Assembly (NCBI GenBank): GCA_016703005.1
Contig: JADJCX010000006.1
Span: forward strand, 62,001 to 126,000
Direction of reading: 5' to 3'
Source: Flavobacteriales bacterium
GTDB lineage: Bacteria > Bacteroidota > Bacteroidia > Flavobacteriales_F > PHOS-HE28
Length of the DNA stretch: 64,000 bases
The number at the start of each line of letters is the position of its first letter. Within the stretch, counting starts at the first letter, position 1. This document shows, one piece after another, positions 8,934 through 16,665 of this stretch. A program made the translations under genes and the position numbers. The notes beneath the pieces are model-generated. The model worked only from the letters and a program-made list of their open reading frames with translations, was not told the DNA's origin and made no database searches.

Positions 8934-9119
8934 ATGGGAAAAGGTGATATGAAGACGAAGAAAGGAAAGCGTACCGCTGGTAGCCGTGGCAAAGCCCGTC
9001 CCAGCAAGCGCGCACGCGTAGCCTCTGCGAAGAAGGCCGGCGCCAAAAAGGCTGCTCCGAAGAAGGCCGCCAAGAAAGCAGCTCCGAAGAAAAAGGCTGC
9101 TGCGAAGAAGAAGAAGTAA
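8934..9119 (+). CDS. 30S ribosomal protein THX with Lys/Ala-rich tail
   Basis: 61 residues beginning MGKGDMKTKKGKRTAGSRGKARP. This matches the short basic THX (S31e-like) family, which typically starts MGKGDxKTxxGKI and binds the head of the 30S subunit in Thermus and Bacteroidota. The family body normally ends soon after this block. Here it continues for about 35 residues as a repetitive Lys/Ala/Pro tail (KKAAPKKAAKKAAPKKK), like histone H1 tails. A promoter lies 24 bases upstream and a terminator 20 bases downstream, so it is monocistronic. An alternative reading is a small H1-like nucleoid protein. Confidence 0.72.
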   Translation: MGKGDMKTKKGKRTAGSRGKARPSKRARVASAKKAGAKKAAPKKAAKKAAPKKKAAAKKKK

Positions 9120-9138
9120 GCAGTGCACGCTACAGAGC

Positions 9139-9174
9139 GAAGGCCCTTCGGTAACGAAGGGCCTTCTGCTTTTC
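9139..9174 (+). terminator. rho-independent terminator after THX
   Basis: Twelve-base perfect stem GAAGGCCCTTCG / CGAAGGGCCTTC with a GTAA loop, followed by TGCTTTTC. It terminates the plus-strand THX transcript. The opposite orientation lacks a U tract. Confidence 0.88.
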
Positions 9175-9180
9175 ATACTA

Positions 9181-9831
9181 TCACGGCTGCAATCGCGATC
9201 GTTGCCAAGCACCATGTGTTTGCCGCTCGAACAAGATGCGGTCGTGCATCCGGTTCTTGCCTCCTTGCCAGAATTCAATGCGCAACGGGCGCACGCGAAT
9301 GCCTCCCCAATGGAACGGCCTTGGCACTTCAGTATCCTTGAAGCGGGCCTCCCATCTCGCATACCGCTCCATCATCCTCTCGCGCGAACCGACCTGCGCG
9401 CTCTGGTCACTGGCCCAGGCCCCGATCCGGCTATCCCTCGGCCGTGTGCTGAAGTAATCGTCGCTCTCGGCGGCGCCCACACGCTCCGACCTGCCTTCGA
9501 TCCGGATCTGCCGCTCCAACTGGGGCCAGAAGAAAGTCAGTGCAGCCCGTGTATCGTTATCCAGATCCATTGACTTGCGACTGTTGTAGTTGGTGAAGAA
9601 CACGAAGCCCTCGGTATTGAAAGACCGGAGCAACACGATCCTGCACGCCAAGTGATCGCCCCCGGACGTAGCCAATGCCATGGCATTGTGTTCCGGAACT
9701 TGTTCGTCAGCTGCATGCTGTATCCAACGTCCGAACAGCACGATCGGATCCGTCCCCGCCTCTTCTTCGGTAAGTATGTGCTTCCCGTAATCAATGCGTA
9801 GATCGACAGTGGTGGGTTTATGCTCCTGCAT
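9181..9831 (-). CDS. pdxH: pyridoxamine 5'-phosphate oxidase
   Basis: FMN-dependent oxidase that makes pyridoxal 5'-phosphate from PNP or PMP. It is 216 residues from the ATG at 9831 (MQEHKPTTVDLRIDYGKH), the family size; the longer frame upstream has no support. Motifs are the FMN- and substrate-binding CRIVLLRSFNTEGFVFFTNY with SRKSMDLDND, LERQIRIEGRSERV, the SRIGAWASDQS segment, and the C-terminal signature PFHWGGIRVRPLRIEFWQG...NRMHDR. It is divergent from yqgE, with about 100 bp between starts. PLP made here serves the aminotransferases IlvE and the class IV enzyme encoded nearby. Confidence 0.95.
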   Translation of the reverse strand: MQEHKPTTVDLRIDYGKHILTEEEAGTDPIVLFGRWIQHAADEQVPEHNAMALATSGGDHLACRIVLLRSFNTEGFVFFTNYNSRKSMDLDNDTRAALTFFWPQLERQIRIEGRSERVGAAESDDYFSTRPRDSRIGAWASDQSAQVGSRERMMERYARWEARFKDTEVPRPFHWGGIRVRPLRIEFWQGGKNRMHDRILFERQTHGAWQRSRLQP

Positions 9832-9933
9832 GGTCCAAGTGTATCGCGTCGAAGTTATTTGACGCAACCCATGCCGGTCCTTTGCCGTCATTCATCGCAC
9901 CGTCGATCCATTTACCTTGTTGCGGATTTCGAA

Positions 9934-10521
9934 ATGGCAAAGGATCCTTTGGAACTGGACCCGCAGAATGCACTGCAACCACAACGCGGCAGGTTGCTTG
10001 TATCCGGTCCTTACTTGCCCGATCCATATTTCAGGCGCACCGTGGTGTTGTTATGTGAGCACGATGAGGAAGGATCCTTCGGCTTCGTCCTGAACCGGTT
10101 CGTGGACCTGGAGATCGGCGATCTGGTAGAGGGCTTCCCCAGGATCCAAACGCGCATATCGATCGGAGGTCCGGTACAGAGCGGAAACCTGTACTACCTG
10201 CACACCATCGGGACGCGATTGGAAGGAAGTCAGGAAGTGATCGCCGGTGTCTTCATGGGTGGCGATTTTGAACAGCTGCGAGCATTGCTCTCTGCTGATG
10301 GAACCCTCGCCAAGCATGTCCGTTTTTTCGTAGGCTATAGTGGTTGGGGCAAGGACCAACTGAGCGGGGAAATGGATCAGAAGTCATGGTTGGTAGGACC
10401 CAGCACAAAACAGCGGATCATGAACACCAAGCGCGATGATCTCTGGGCGCAGACCTTACGCAGCATGGGCGGCGAATTCGCTCCACTTGCGGGTTTCCCG
10501 GAGGATCCAACGCTCAACTGA
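9934..10521 (+). CDS. YqgE/AlgH family protein
   Basis: 195 residues from the ATG at 9934 (MAKDPLELDPQNALQPQRGRL). Family hallmarks are RGRLLVSGPYLPDPYFRRTVVLLCEHDEEGSFGFVLNR near the N-terminus, the SIGGPVQSGNLYYLHT block and VRFFVGYSGWGKDQLSGEM. The family is widespread and structurally characterised, but its biochemical role is unsettled; it is linked to transcriptional control in Pseudomonas (AlgH). Its last 8 bases overlap the end of the convergent aminotransferase gene. Confidence 0.92.
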   Translation: MAKDPLELDPQNALQPQRGRLLVSGPYLPDPYFRRTVVLLCEHDEEGSFGFVLNRFVDLEIGDLVEGFPRIQTRISIGGPVQSGNLYYLHTIGTRLEGSQEVIAGVFMGGDFEQLRALLSADGTLAKHVRFFVGYSGWGKDQLSGEMDQKSWLVGPSTKQRIMNTKRDDLWAQTLRSMGGEFAPLAGFPEDPTLN

Positions 10522-11356
10522 GCACCAAGGCGTTCAGCAGATCCACCAAGTGTTGGGCTGATCGATGCGCATATCGCTTCGTTCGATAGGCACCGGCCCA
10601 TTGCACCCCACGTACGGCGTTGGTGAAGAACAACTCATCAGCAGCCAATAAGTTCTGCGGGTTCAACGAGCACTCATCCACCTTCATACCGTTCGCCAAC
10701 GCGAGGTTGATGATCTGCATGCGCATGATGCCCCCGAGACATCCGTCGGAAAGGGACGGTGTATACAACACCCCGTTGCTCACGATGAACAGGTTTCCGC
10801 TACTGCTCTCGATGATGTTCCCGCGGTCGTTCTGCAACAGACAATCATCCAAGCCGCGCTCTTGGCTCCAAAGGCCGGCCATGATATAGTACTGGCAGTT
10901 CAATGTTTTGTGGATACTCAATACGTTCACCGGCTTACGCATCTCCGGCCATATGTCAACGGTGAGGCCGGTCTCGTTCAGCGTGTACTTCTCCTGCGAA
11001 AGCGGAAGCAGTTCAATGGTATAACCACCAGTGCTGCTTTCAGGTCGGTATTGGCCCCTGCCCTCCCGGAATATCGTGAGCCGGCACCGACCACTGAGGA
11101 TACCCGTACGCTGTACGAGCAACTCGATGTTCTGTGCGAGCGTGTGCAGATCCAACCCTTCGGGCCTCTCGATCCTGAGCACCTTAAGGCCCTCCTGACA
11201 GCGCATCCAGTGCGACTCAAGGAACGAAGGTTTGCCGCGCACCACCCGGATACTCTCGAACACGCCATCACCGTAGTGGTACGCCCGATTGTCCAACACA
11301 ATGGCCGGACGATCGCCTTCCATTACCTGCCCGTTCACGATCACCCACGGCCGCAT
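10514..11356 (-). CDS. class IV aminotransferase (4-amino-4-deoxychorismate lyase / D-amino acid transaminase-like)
   Basis: 280-residue fold-type IV PLP enzyme: VLDNRAYHYGDGVFESIRVVRGKPSFLESHW at the N-terminus, the Schiff-base lysine in SIHKTLNCQYYIM, IIESSSGNLFIV (glutamate of the PLP pocket) and DGCLGGIMRMQII (phosphate-binding turn). The sequence is closer to PabC/ADC lyase-like proteins than to BCATs, but the substrate cannot be settled by reading. In related genomes this family often sits beside yqgE, as here. It starts one base after the stop of the GmhB-like gene and ends the rhomboid-gmhB-aminotransferase operon. Confidence 0.82.
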   Translation of the reverse strand: MRPWVIVNGQVMEGDRPAIVLDNRAYHYGDGVFESIRVVRGKPSFLESHWMRCQEGLKVLRIERPEGLDLHTLAQNIELLVQRTGILSGRCRLTIFREGRGQYRPESSTGGYTIELLPLSQEKYTLNETGLTVDIWPEMRKPVNVLSIHKTLNCQYYIMAGLWSQERGLDDCLLQNDRGNIIESSSGNLFIVSNGVLYTPSLSDGCLGGIMRMQIINLALANGMKVDECSLNPQNLLAADELFFTNAVRGVQWAGAYRTKRYAHRSAQHLVDLLNALVLS

Positions 11357-11357
11357 G

Positions 11358-11861
11358 TCAGATCCTTTTCAATCGTTGGAGCACCGGTATCAGGGGCTCA
11401 TTGGAAACCACCAGAACACCCTGCACACCGGCCGCAGTGGCAGCATCCACATCGCGCTGCCGATCGCCGATGAAAACGGATCCCGCGGCAACGGCTTGCA
11501 ACAACGCCAATGCGCGCTCGACCAGGAGGTGTCCGGGTTTGCGGCAAAGACATTTGCCGTTGGTCGGGTGGTGCGGGCAATGCAGGGTAAGCGGCATGCT
11601 TGCCCCGGAATCCGCGAGGCGGTCGTGAAGATAGCGATGCACTTCCTCCAGTTCGGCCGCCCGGTGCAGCCCCAAGCCGATACCGCTCTGGTTGGTGATG
11701 ATGGCCACGGGTGTCCCTGACGTGTCCAGTTCCTTCAACGCTTGGGCCACATCAGGTAGTAGTTCGAAGTCTTCCACCCTCCACGTATGCTCACCACGCT
11801 CGCGGTTCACCACCCCATCACGGTCGAGCAGAACAGCAGTACGTGGTGGCTTCACGGTCAT
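11358..11861 (-). CDS. gmhB: HAD-IIIA phosphatase, D-glycero-D-manno-heptose-1,7-bisphosphate 7-phosphatase-like
   Basis: 167 residues. HAD motif I is VLLDRDGVVNRERG (nucleophile and acid Asp), motif II is AIITNQSGIG, the zinc-binding loop is CPHHPTNGKCLCRKP (Cys/His ligands typical of GmhB and histidinol phosphatase), and motif IV is VFIGDRQRDVDAATAAGV. GmhB dephosphorylates heptose bisphosphate in the ADP-heptose (LPS core) pathway. The other ADP-heptose genes are not in this window, so the substrate is inferred. It overlaps the rhomboid gene by four bases at its start and is one base from the next gene at its end. Confidence 0.8.
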   Translation of the reverse strand: MTVKPPRTAVLLDRDGVVNRERGEHTWRVEDFELLPDVAQALKELDTSGTPVAIITNQSGIGLGLHRAAELEEVHRYLHDRLADSGASMPLTLHCPHHPTNGKCLCRKPGHLLVERALALLQAVAAGSVFIGDRQRDVDAATAAGVQGVLVVSNEPLIPVLQRLKRI

Positions 11862-12463
11862 TGTCCGATTATCCGGTCAACAAGTGTGGTCAACAATCGC
11901 GGTTCGAGGGCTGCCATGAACAGCAAGCCGAACAGCGCACCCACGAAATGGGCGTCGTGGGCAATGTTGCCTTGGGCCCGCTTATCCTGCACGTATTCAT
12001 ACACCAAGTATCCAATACCGACGACCCAACCCGGTAGCTCAACAATGCCAAAGAGATAAAGCGGGTCCAACGGGTCCACGACAATGGTGGCGAAAAGCAC
12101 AGCGGCTACCGCCCCGCTCGCACCTACTGCACGGTACTCAGGGTTGTTACGATGCCGCAGGTAACCGGGCAATGCGGCCACGGCCACCGAGCCGAGGTAC
12201 AAAAGCATGTACATCAGCAGACTCCAGTCCGTAACGAAGCCGAGTTGCTGCTCCAACTTCCGACCGAACATCCAGAGCACGAACATGTTGACGAAGAGGT
12301 GCATGCCGCTGCCATGAACGAAGCCATGGCTGATGAAGCGGTACCATTCCTTGCGGTAAGCCACTTGAAAGGGTTCGAACCACAACTTCTCCATTGTGTT
12401 GCGGTCGCTCAAAGCCCGCATGGAGAGCAGTACGGTGAACCCGATGATGAGAAGAGTGATCAT
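11858..12463 (-). CDS. rhomboid family intramembrane serine protease
   Basis: 201 residues with about six hydrophobic segments. The catalytic pair is visible: Ser116 in AVGASGAVAAVLF and His172 in HDAHFVGALFGLLFM. The conserved H-G-F-V-H...MHLFVNMFVLWMFG block (45-67) is the usual L1/TM2 region. It would cleave membrane proteins within or near the bilayer. It overlaps the GmhB-like gene (ATGA at 11858-11861) and is the first gene of that operon. A second, truncated rhomboid gene lies at the right edge of the window. Confidence 0.88.
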   Translation of the reverse strand: MITLLIIGFTVLLSMRALSDRNTMEKLWFEPFQVAYRKEWYRFISHGFVHGSGMHLFVNMFVLWMFGRKLEQQLGFVTDWSLLMYMLLYLGSVAVAALPGYLRHRNNPEYRAVGASGAVAAVLFATIVVDPLDPLYLFGIVELPGWVVGIGYLVYEYVQDKRAQGNIAHDAHFVGALFGLLFMAALEPRLLTTLVDRIIGQ

Positions 12464-12509
12464 GATGGCGGCGAAAGATGGGCATGAACACCCACGGTGG
12501 TATCAGCCC

Positions 12510-12926
12510 TCAATCGGAATGATCACGGAGAATGCGCCATTCCCCTTCCCGCTTTTGCCAGAGCAAGCTGAACCGCCCGGCCAGTGTGTCCGTTGCGCGC
12601 ACCAGTTGCCAAGTTCCTGTGCACCATGCGTGGGCGTCGCCTGCGGGCAACAACTCAATGGTCTTGAACGTGAGGTCGCCCATGGCTGCGGCATCGGGGT
12701 AACTCTTCTTATAGCGCTCCGTCACTGCGGCTCGGCCGCAATCCTGGTCGGCTTTTCCCAGAAAGCACACTTCATCCCAATACCCGTCCATAAAGCCGTC
12801 GATCCTTCCGGCATCCCATTCCTTCTCTTGGGAGCGCATAACGCCTGCGATCGCCTCGGTATCCGAAGCATCGAACGGGACAGAACAGGCGGCTAAAAGG
12901 AGGATAATGGGGACTACTCGGAGCAT
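12510..12926 (-). CDS. lipoprotein with DUF4440 / SnoaL-like (NTF2-fold) domain
   Basis: 138 residues from the ATG at 12926 (MLRVVPIILLLAACSVPFD). The lipobox LLAAC supports export and lipidation. The mature part has the NTF2-like pattern of DUF4440 proteins: IAGVMRSQEKEWDAGRIDGFMDGYWDE, then LLPAGDAHAWCTGTWQLV and GRFSLLWQKREGEWRILRDHSD at the end. Such domains bind small ligands, some are enzymes, and no catalytic residues can be assigned here. Its start is 45 bases from the tRNA gene on the same strand. A longer frame from 13016 would run through the tRNA and is rejected. Confidence 0.78.
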   Translation of the reverse strand: MLRVVPIILLLAACSVPFDASDTEAIAGVMRSQEKEWDAGRIDGFMDGYWDEVCFLGKADQDCGRAAVTERYKKSYPDAAAMGDLTFKTIELLPAGDAHAWCTGTWQLVRATDTLAGRFSLLWQKREGEWRILRDHSD

Positions 12927-12970
12927 GGTGCGGGGATAAAAGTCAAAGGCCACCTCGCGGTGGCCCTTCG

Positions 12971-13044
12971 TAGCGCGGGGGAGACTTGAACTCCCGACCT
13001 CATGATTATGAATCATGCGCTCTAACCAGCTGAGCTACCGCGCC
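12971..13044 (-). tRNA. tRNA-Met (anticodon CAT)
   Basis: 74 bases on the minus strand: acceptor GGCGCGG pairs with CCGCGCT (one G-T pair), D-arm GCTC-AGCTGGTTA-GAGC, anticodon stem CATGA/TCATG with loop TTCATAA (anticodon CAT), T-arm GGGAG-TTCAAGT-CTCCC, discriminator A. CCA is not encoded. The first acceptor pair is a closed G-T pair, and the anticodon stem lacks the three G-C pairs of an initiator tRNA. This suggests elongator tRNA-Met, or a tRNA-Ile2 precursor if the C34 is modified. Confidence 0.93.
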
Positions 13045-13173
13045 ATATCGCCTTCACCTTCCGGAAAAGGCGCGCAAATATAGACGCGTGCACTAACGGA
13101 GCGATCCACGATTGGGCTTTGCCGGGTAACGTGTTTTTCTACCTTGTCCCCGACACTTATCACGGAACCGGAT

Positions 13174-13971
13174 ATGGCGAAGAAAGCTGCGGCCAAGGCC
13201 AAGAAGACCACTACGAAGAAGAGCGCAAAGCCTGTGCGTGCGCCGAAGAAGCCTGCCAAAGCGAAACCGGCACGATCATCAAAACCCGTTGCCAAGAAGC
13301 CAGCGAAGGCGGTGAAGGCGAAGGGTAAGCCGAAGTTGGCACCGGCCCAGAAGCCCAAGGCCGCAAAGAGCAAAGCCCCGATCGCGAAGAAGCCAGCGGC
13401 AAAACCTGTGAAGGCCGCATTACCGAAGGCGAAGGCCGCCCAGCTGGTGAAGAAGGCGCCGCCGATCGCAGTCGTTAAAAGGGAGGCCAAGGCAGCAACG
13501 CCCGCGCCGAAGGTTGAAGCGGTCAAGCCGGTTGCGGATAAGGTTGTTCCAGCCCCTGTGCCTGTGCGCCCTATGGTAGTGAAGAAGAAACCGTTGAAGG
13601 AGCGGTACTCCATCGAGTTCTTGGTCCACTCCACCCCCTCTGCACTGTATGAAATGCTGCTTTCTCCCAGCGGATTCAGCGAGTGGTACTGCGACGATGT
13701 GGACGTGCGGGGAGAAGAGTACACGTTCAAATGGGGAAACGAAGAAGAAGTGGCGATGATCATCGGGCAGCGCCAGAACGAGGTAACGCGATTCCACAGG
13801 GTCGATGACGATGACCCGGACAGTTATTTCGAGTTCCGCATCAAGATCGACCCGATCACCGACGAAGTAGCGCTGATCGTGACCGACCACGCATGGCCGA
13901 ACGAACTGGAGAATTCCAAGGCCTTGTGGGCGAGCCAGATCGCGAATCTCACGCGCGTGCTCGGGGCATAA
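13174..13971 (+). CDS. START-like domain protein with long histone-H1-like Lys/Ala/Pro N-terminal tail
   Basis: 265 residues from the ATG at 13174 (MAKKAAAKAKKTTTKKSAKP). Residues 1-140 are almost only Lys, Ala, Pro and Val, in repeats such as KKPAKA and AKKPAAKP, like H1-type nucleoid proteins. From about 143 (LKERYSIEFLVHSTPSALYEM) it is a Bacteroidota START-like (SRPBCC fold) domain with SGFSEWYCDDVDVRGEEYTFKWG and VTDHAWPNELENSKALWASQIANL. That domain alone, about 125 residues, is the usual family length, so the tail more than doubles the protein. Its role is unknown; the tail suggests binding to DNA, RNA or acidic surfaces. It lies 34 bases before lptF. Confidence 0.82.
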   Translation: MAKKAAAKAKKTTTKKSAKPVRAPKKPAKAKPARSSKPVAKKPAKAVKAKGKPKLAPAQKPKAAKSKAPIAKKPAAKPVKAALPKAKAAQLVKKAPPIAVVKREAKAATPAPKVEAVKPVADKVVPAPVPVRPMVVKKKPLKERYSIEFLVHSTPSALYEMLLSPSGFSEWYCDDVDVRGEEYTFKWGNEEEVAMIIGQRQNEVTRFHRVDDDDPDSYFEFRIKIDPITDEVALIVTDHAWPNELENSKALWASQIANLTRVLGA

Positions 13972-14005
13972 CGTAACGGCCGGATCTTTGCGCACCGCGC
14001 GCGTG

Positions 14006-15454
14006 ATGAAACGACTCCACATCCTGATGCTGCGGTCCTTCAGGGGGCCCTTCGTCATCAACTTCGTTCTGGTGCTTTCGTTCCAGATCATGTTGTTCCT
14101 GTGGAAGTATGTAGACGATCTGATGGGCAAGGGTCTCGAATGGAACGTATTGGGCGAGCTGTTCATGTACGCTGCGGCCACCTTCGTTCCCCTCTCCTTT
14201 CCGCTGGCCATCCTGTTGAGCAGCATGATGACACTAGGCGCCTTGGGCGAGAACAGCGAACTGATCCCGATGAGAAGCGCTGGCCTGGGACTGTTCCGCA
14301 TCATCTACCCGTTGGTTCTCGTGGTCGTGGTCCTCACGGGCATTTCGTTCTGGTTCAGCAACAATGTGATCCCCGTAGCGAACCTGAAATTCTACAGCCT
14401 GTTGTGGGATGTGACCCAGAAGAAGCCCGCATTGAACTTGCAGCCCGGCGTGTTCTATAACGGCATCACCGGAGTGAGCATTCGCGTGCGCGAAAAGCAT
14501 GATGATGGCCGACTGGTGGATGTGCTGATCCATGATCACCGCGACCAGTTCCAAGGCAACCGTACCGTGATCCGCGCCGCCTCGGGCACCATGCGTAACA
14601 GCAGCGATGGCCGCTATTTGCTTTTGGATCTTGAAAATGGCGCCATGTACGACGAGCGCTCAGCTCTTGGGGACACACGCCCAAGGAAGAACAGCAAAGC
14701 GAATTATCCCCTTCTCCGCGGGCGTTTTGCCCATGACCAATTGCGGCTCGATCTGAGCGGATTGGACTTCAAGCGGGTGGACGAAGAACTGTACAAGGAC
14801 CAGTACAAGATGCTCACCATCGGCCAACTCGCGGCTTCCATCGATACCATGGAGTACAACTACGAACGGCTCCAACTCGTGCAACAGAACTTCTTGCGCA
14901 ACGCTTCATGGGCTTTGGCCGATAGCGCCGCGCAAAGCGGTACTGCACCCGGAAAGGACCGAAGGCCTGTGCCCGGGCGCTTGGACGGAAAAGGACAAGA
15001 GGGCCACTACGATCGGGCAATGGACCTTGCACGCAGCCAGATCAATTTCATTGAACGCGGCATGGCTGAGCGGCATCAGGCGCAAGAACTGCTCGCGCGT
15101 TACGGCATCGAATGGCATCGCAAGCTCATGCTCGCCGCCACCTGCATCATCTTCTTTTTCATCGGGGCGCCATTGGGGGCTATCGTGCGCAAGGGCGGCT
15201 TAGGGCTTCCCGTGGTTATCGCCGTGCTCTTCTTCCTGCTCTACCATGTTATCAGTTATAGCACCGAGCAAATGGTGAAGGGGTTGGATATCGCACCATG
15301 GCCGGGCATGTGGATCAGCACCTTGGCCGTGTTCCCCATCGGCCTTTTCCTCACGTACAAGGCAGCCACGGACAGCCCGCTCCTTGACCGCGATGCGTAT
15401 CATCGCGCTTGGGAAAAGTTGCTGCGAAAGCGCAGCACGTCCACGACCATGTAG
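14006..15454 (+). CDS. LptF/LptG family LPS export permease
   Basis: 482 residues from the ATG at 14006 (MKRLHILMLRSFRGPF). N-terminal transmembrane helices have VLSFQIMLFLWKYVDDL, PLAILLSSMMTLGALGENSELIPMRSAGLGLFRI (family signature) and FWFSNNVIPVANLKF. A periplasmic beta-jellyroll follows (about 145-290), then C-terminal helices with HRKLMLAATCIIFFFIGAPLGAIVRKGGLGLPVVIAV. It forms the permease of the LptB2FG exporter that extracts LPS from the inner membrane. A long soluble insert (about 295-365) precedes the last helices. The two glycosyltransferase genes follow immediately, which fits an envelope-polysaccharide operon. Confidence 0.9.
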   Translation: MKRLHILMLRSFRGPFVINFVLVLSFQIMLFLWKYVDDLMGKGLEWNVLGELFMYAAATFVPLSFPLAILLSSMMTLGALGENSELIPMRSAGLGLFRIIYPLVLVVVVLTGISFWFSNNVIPVANLKFYSLLWDVTQKKPALNLQPGVFYNGITGVSIRVREKHDDGRLVDVLIHDHRDQFQGNRTVIRAASGTMRNSSDGRYLLLDLENGAMYDERSALGDTRPRKNSKANYPLLRGRFAHDQLRLDLSGLDFKRVDEELYKDQYKMLTIGQLAASIDTMEYNYERLQLVQQNFLRNASWALADSAAQSGTAPGKDRRPVPGRLDGKGQEGHYDRAMDLARSQINFIERGMAERHQAQELLARYGIEWHRKLMLAATCIIFFFIGAPLGAIVRKGGLGLPVVIAVLFFLLYHVISYSTEQMVKGLDIAPWPGMWISTLAVFPIGLFLTYKAATDSPLLDRDAYHRAWEKLLRKRSTSTTM

Positions 15455-15456
15455 GG

Positions 15457-16665
15457 ATGAAACCCATGCGTATCCTGCAGCTGTGCAATAAGCCACCCTA
15501 CCCACCCATCGACGGTGGTAGCAAGGCCATGCACAATCTTACACGTGGTCTCTTGGCAGGTGGTCACGAGGTGAAGGTGCTGTGCATCAGCACCCCGAAG
15601 CACCCCCTTGATGTGGATGCGATCCCGCGCACCTACGCCGATGCAACCCAGATCGAATGTGTGTTCGTGGATACCAGCATGAACGTTGTGGATGCCTTCA
15701 CCGATCTGGTGACCATGGACAACTACAACATCAGCCGGTTCTTCAGCGCCGATATGGATATCCGGCTCATCCGGCTCTTGAGCGAGAGACGCTTTGATGT
15801 GATCCTGCTCGAAAGCCTGTTCGCCACGCCCTACATAGCCACGATCCGGCGCTACACCAAGGCGCGCATCGTGCTCCGCAGCCACAATCTGGAACATGTG
15901 ATCCAGGAGCGGATCGCCACCGGCGAACGGAACTTCTTGAAGAAACCATACCGGCAGTTCCTGGCCCGGCAGCTGAAGAAGTATGAGATGGCGGTGCTGG
16001 AACAGGTGGATGGCGTGGCGGCCATCAGCCCCAGCGACGCAGCAAAGTTCGCGTCGCATTGTAAGAGCACGCCCATCGCCACCATACCGTTCGGCGTGGA
16101 CCCGGCCGAGTACGAAACACCGCCAGCGATCGGAACCCCTGTCTTCTTCCACTTGGGCAGTATGGATTGGCTGCCGAACGAGGAAGGCATCCGCTGGTTG
16201 CTTGATAGCGTATGGCCGAAAGTGCTGAAGAAGCATCCAAAGGCCAAATTGCACTTGGCCGGCAATAAGATGCCGAAGGATCTGTGCGATACGGACGTTG
16301 AAGGTGCCACGGTGAGCGGTCGCGTTCGCAATGCCCTGAACTGGATGGCAACGCGACATGTCATGGTGGTTCCCTTGTTCAGTGCGGGGGGCATGCGGGT
16401 GAAGATCATCGAGGGAATGGCGCTGGGCAAATGCGTCATCAGTACTCCGATCGGTGCGGAGGGCATCGATTTCACCGATGGCCACGATATCCTCATTGCC
16501 AAGACCGCTACCGATTTCGCCGAGCAGATGATCGGTCTGCTCGAGGACCCGGAACGGGCGACGGTGATCGGAAGACATGCACGGAAGCTGGTGGAAGACC
16601 GGTACAGCGATCGCCGGATCGTTCGCGATCTCGTTTCGTTCTTCAAGAGCTTGGAGAAGGCATGA
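15457..16665 (+). CDS. GT4-type glycosyltransferase
   Basis: 402 residues with a GT-B fold. The N-terminal MRILQLCNKPPYPPIDGGSK...GGHEVKVL is an acceptor domain, and RIVLRSHNLEHVIQERIA and GVAAISPSDAAKF follow. The donor domain shows FHLGSMDWLPNEEGIRWLLDSVWP, VSGRVRNALNWM and VVPLFSAGGMRVKIIEGMALGKCVISTPIGAEGI (the E-x7-E-like nucleotide-sugar motif of GT4). It probably adds sugar to a lipid-linked or surface polysaccharide; donor and acceptor are unknown. It starts three bases after the lptF stop, an alternative ATG is at 15466, and it overlaps the next glycosyltransferase (ATGA). Confidence 0.85.
   Translation: MKPMRILQLCNKPPYPPIDGGSKAMHNLTRGLLAGGHEVKVLCISTPKHPLDVDAIPRTYADATQIECVFVDTSMNVVDAFTDLVTMDNYNISRFFSADMDIRLIRLLSERRFDVILLESLFATPYIATIRRYTKARIVLRSHNLEHVIQERIATGERNFLKKPYRQFLARQLKKYEMAVLEQVDGVAAISPSDAAKFASHCKSTPIATIPFGVDPAEYETPPAIGTPVFFHLGSMDWLPNEEGIRWLLDSVWPKVLKKHPKAKLHLAGNKMPKDLCDTDVEGATVSGRVRNALNWMATRHVMVVPLFSAGGMRVKIIEGMALGKCVISTPIGAEGIDFTDGHDILIAKTATDFAEQMIGLLEDPERATVIGRHARKLVEDRYSDRRIVRDLVSFFKSLEKA

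Noticed and set aside
12510..13016. Longer 168-codon frame for the DUF4440 lipoprotein, running through the tRNA
   Set aside because: The upstream codons are the tRNA-Met sequence, and the signal peptide with lipobox begins at the ATG at 12926.
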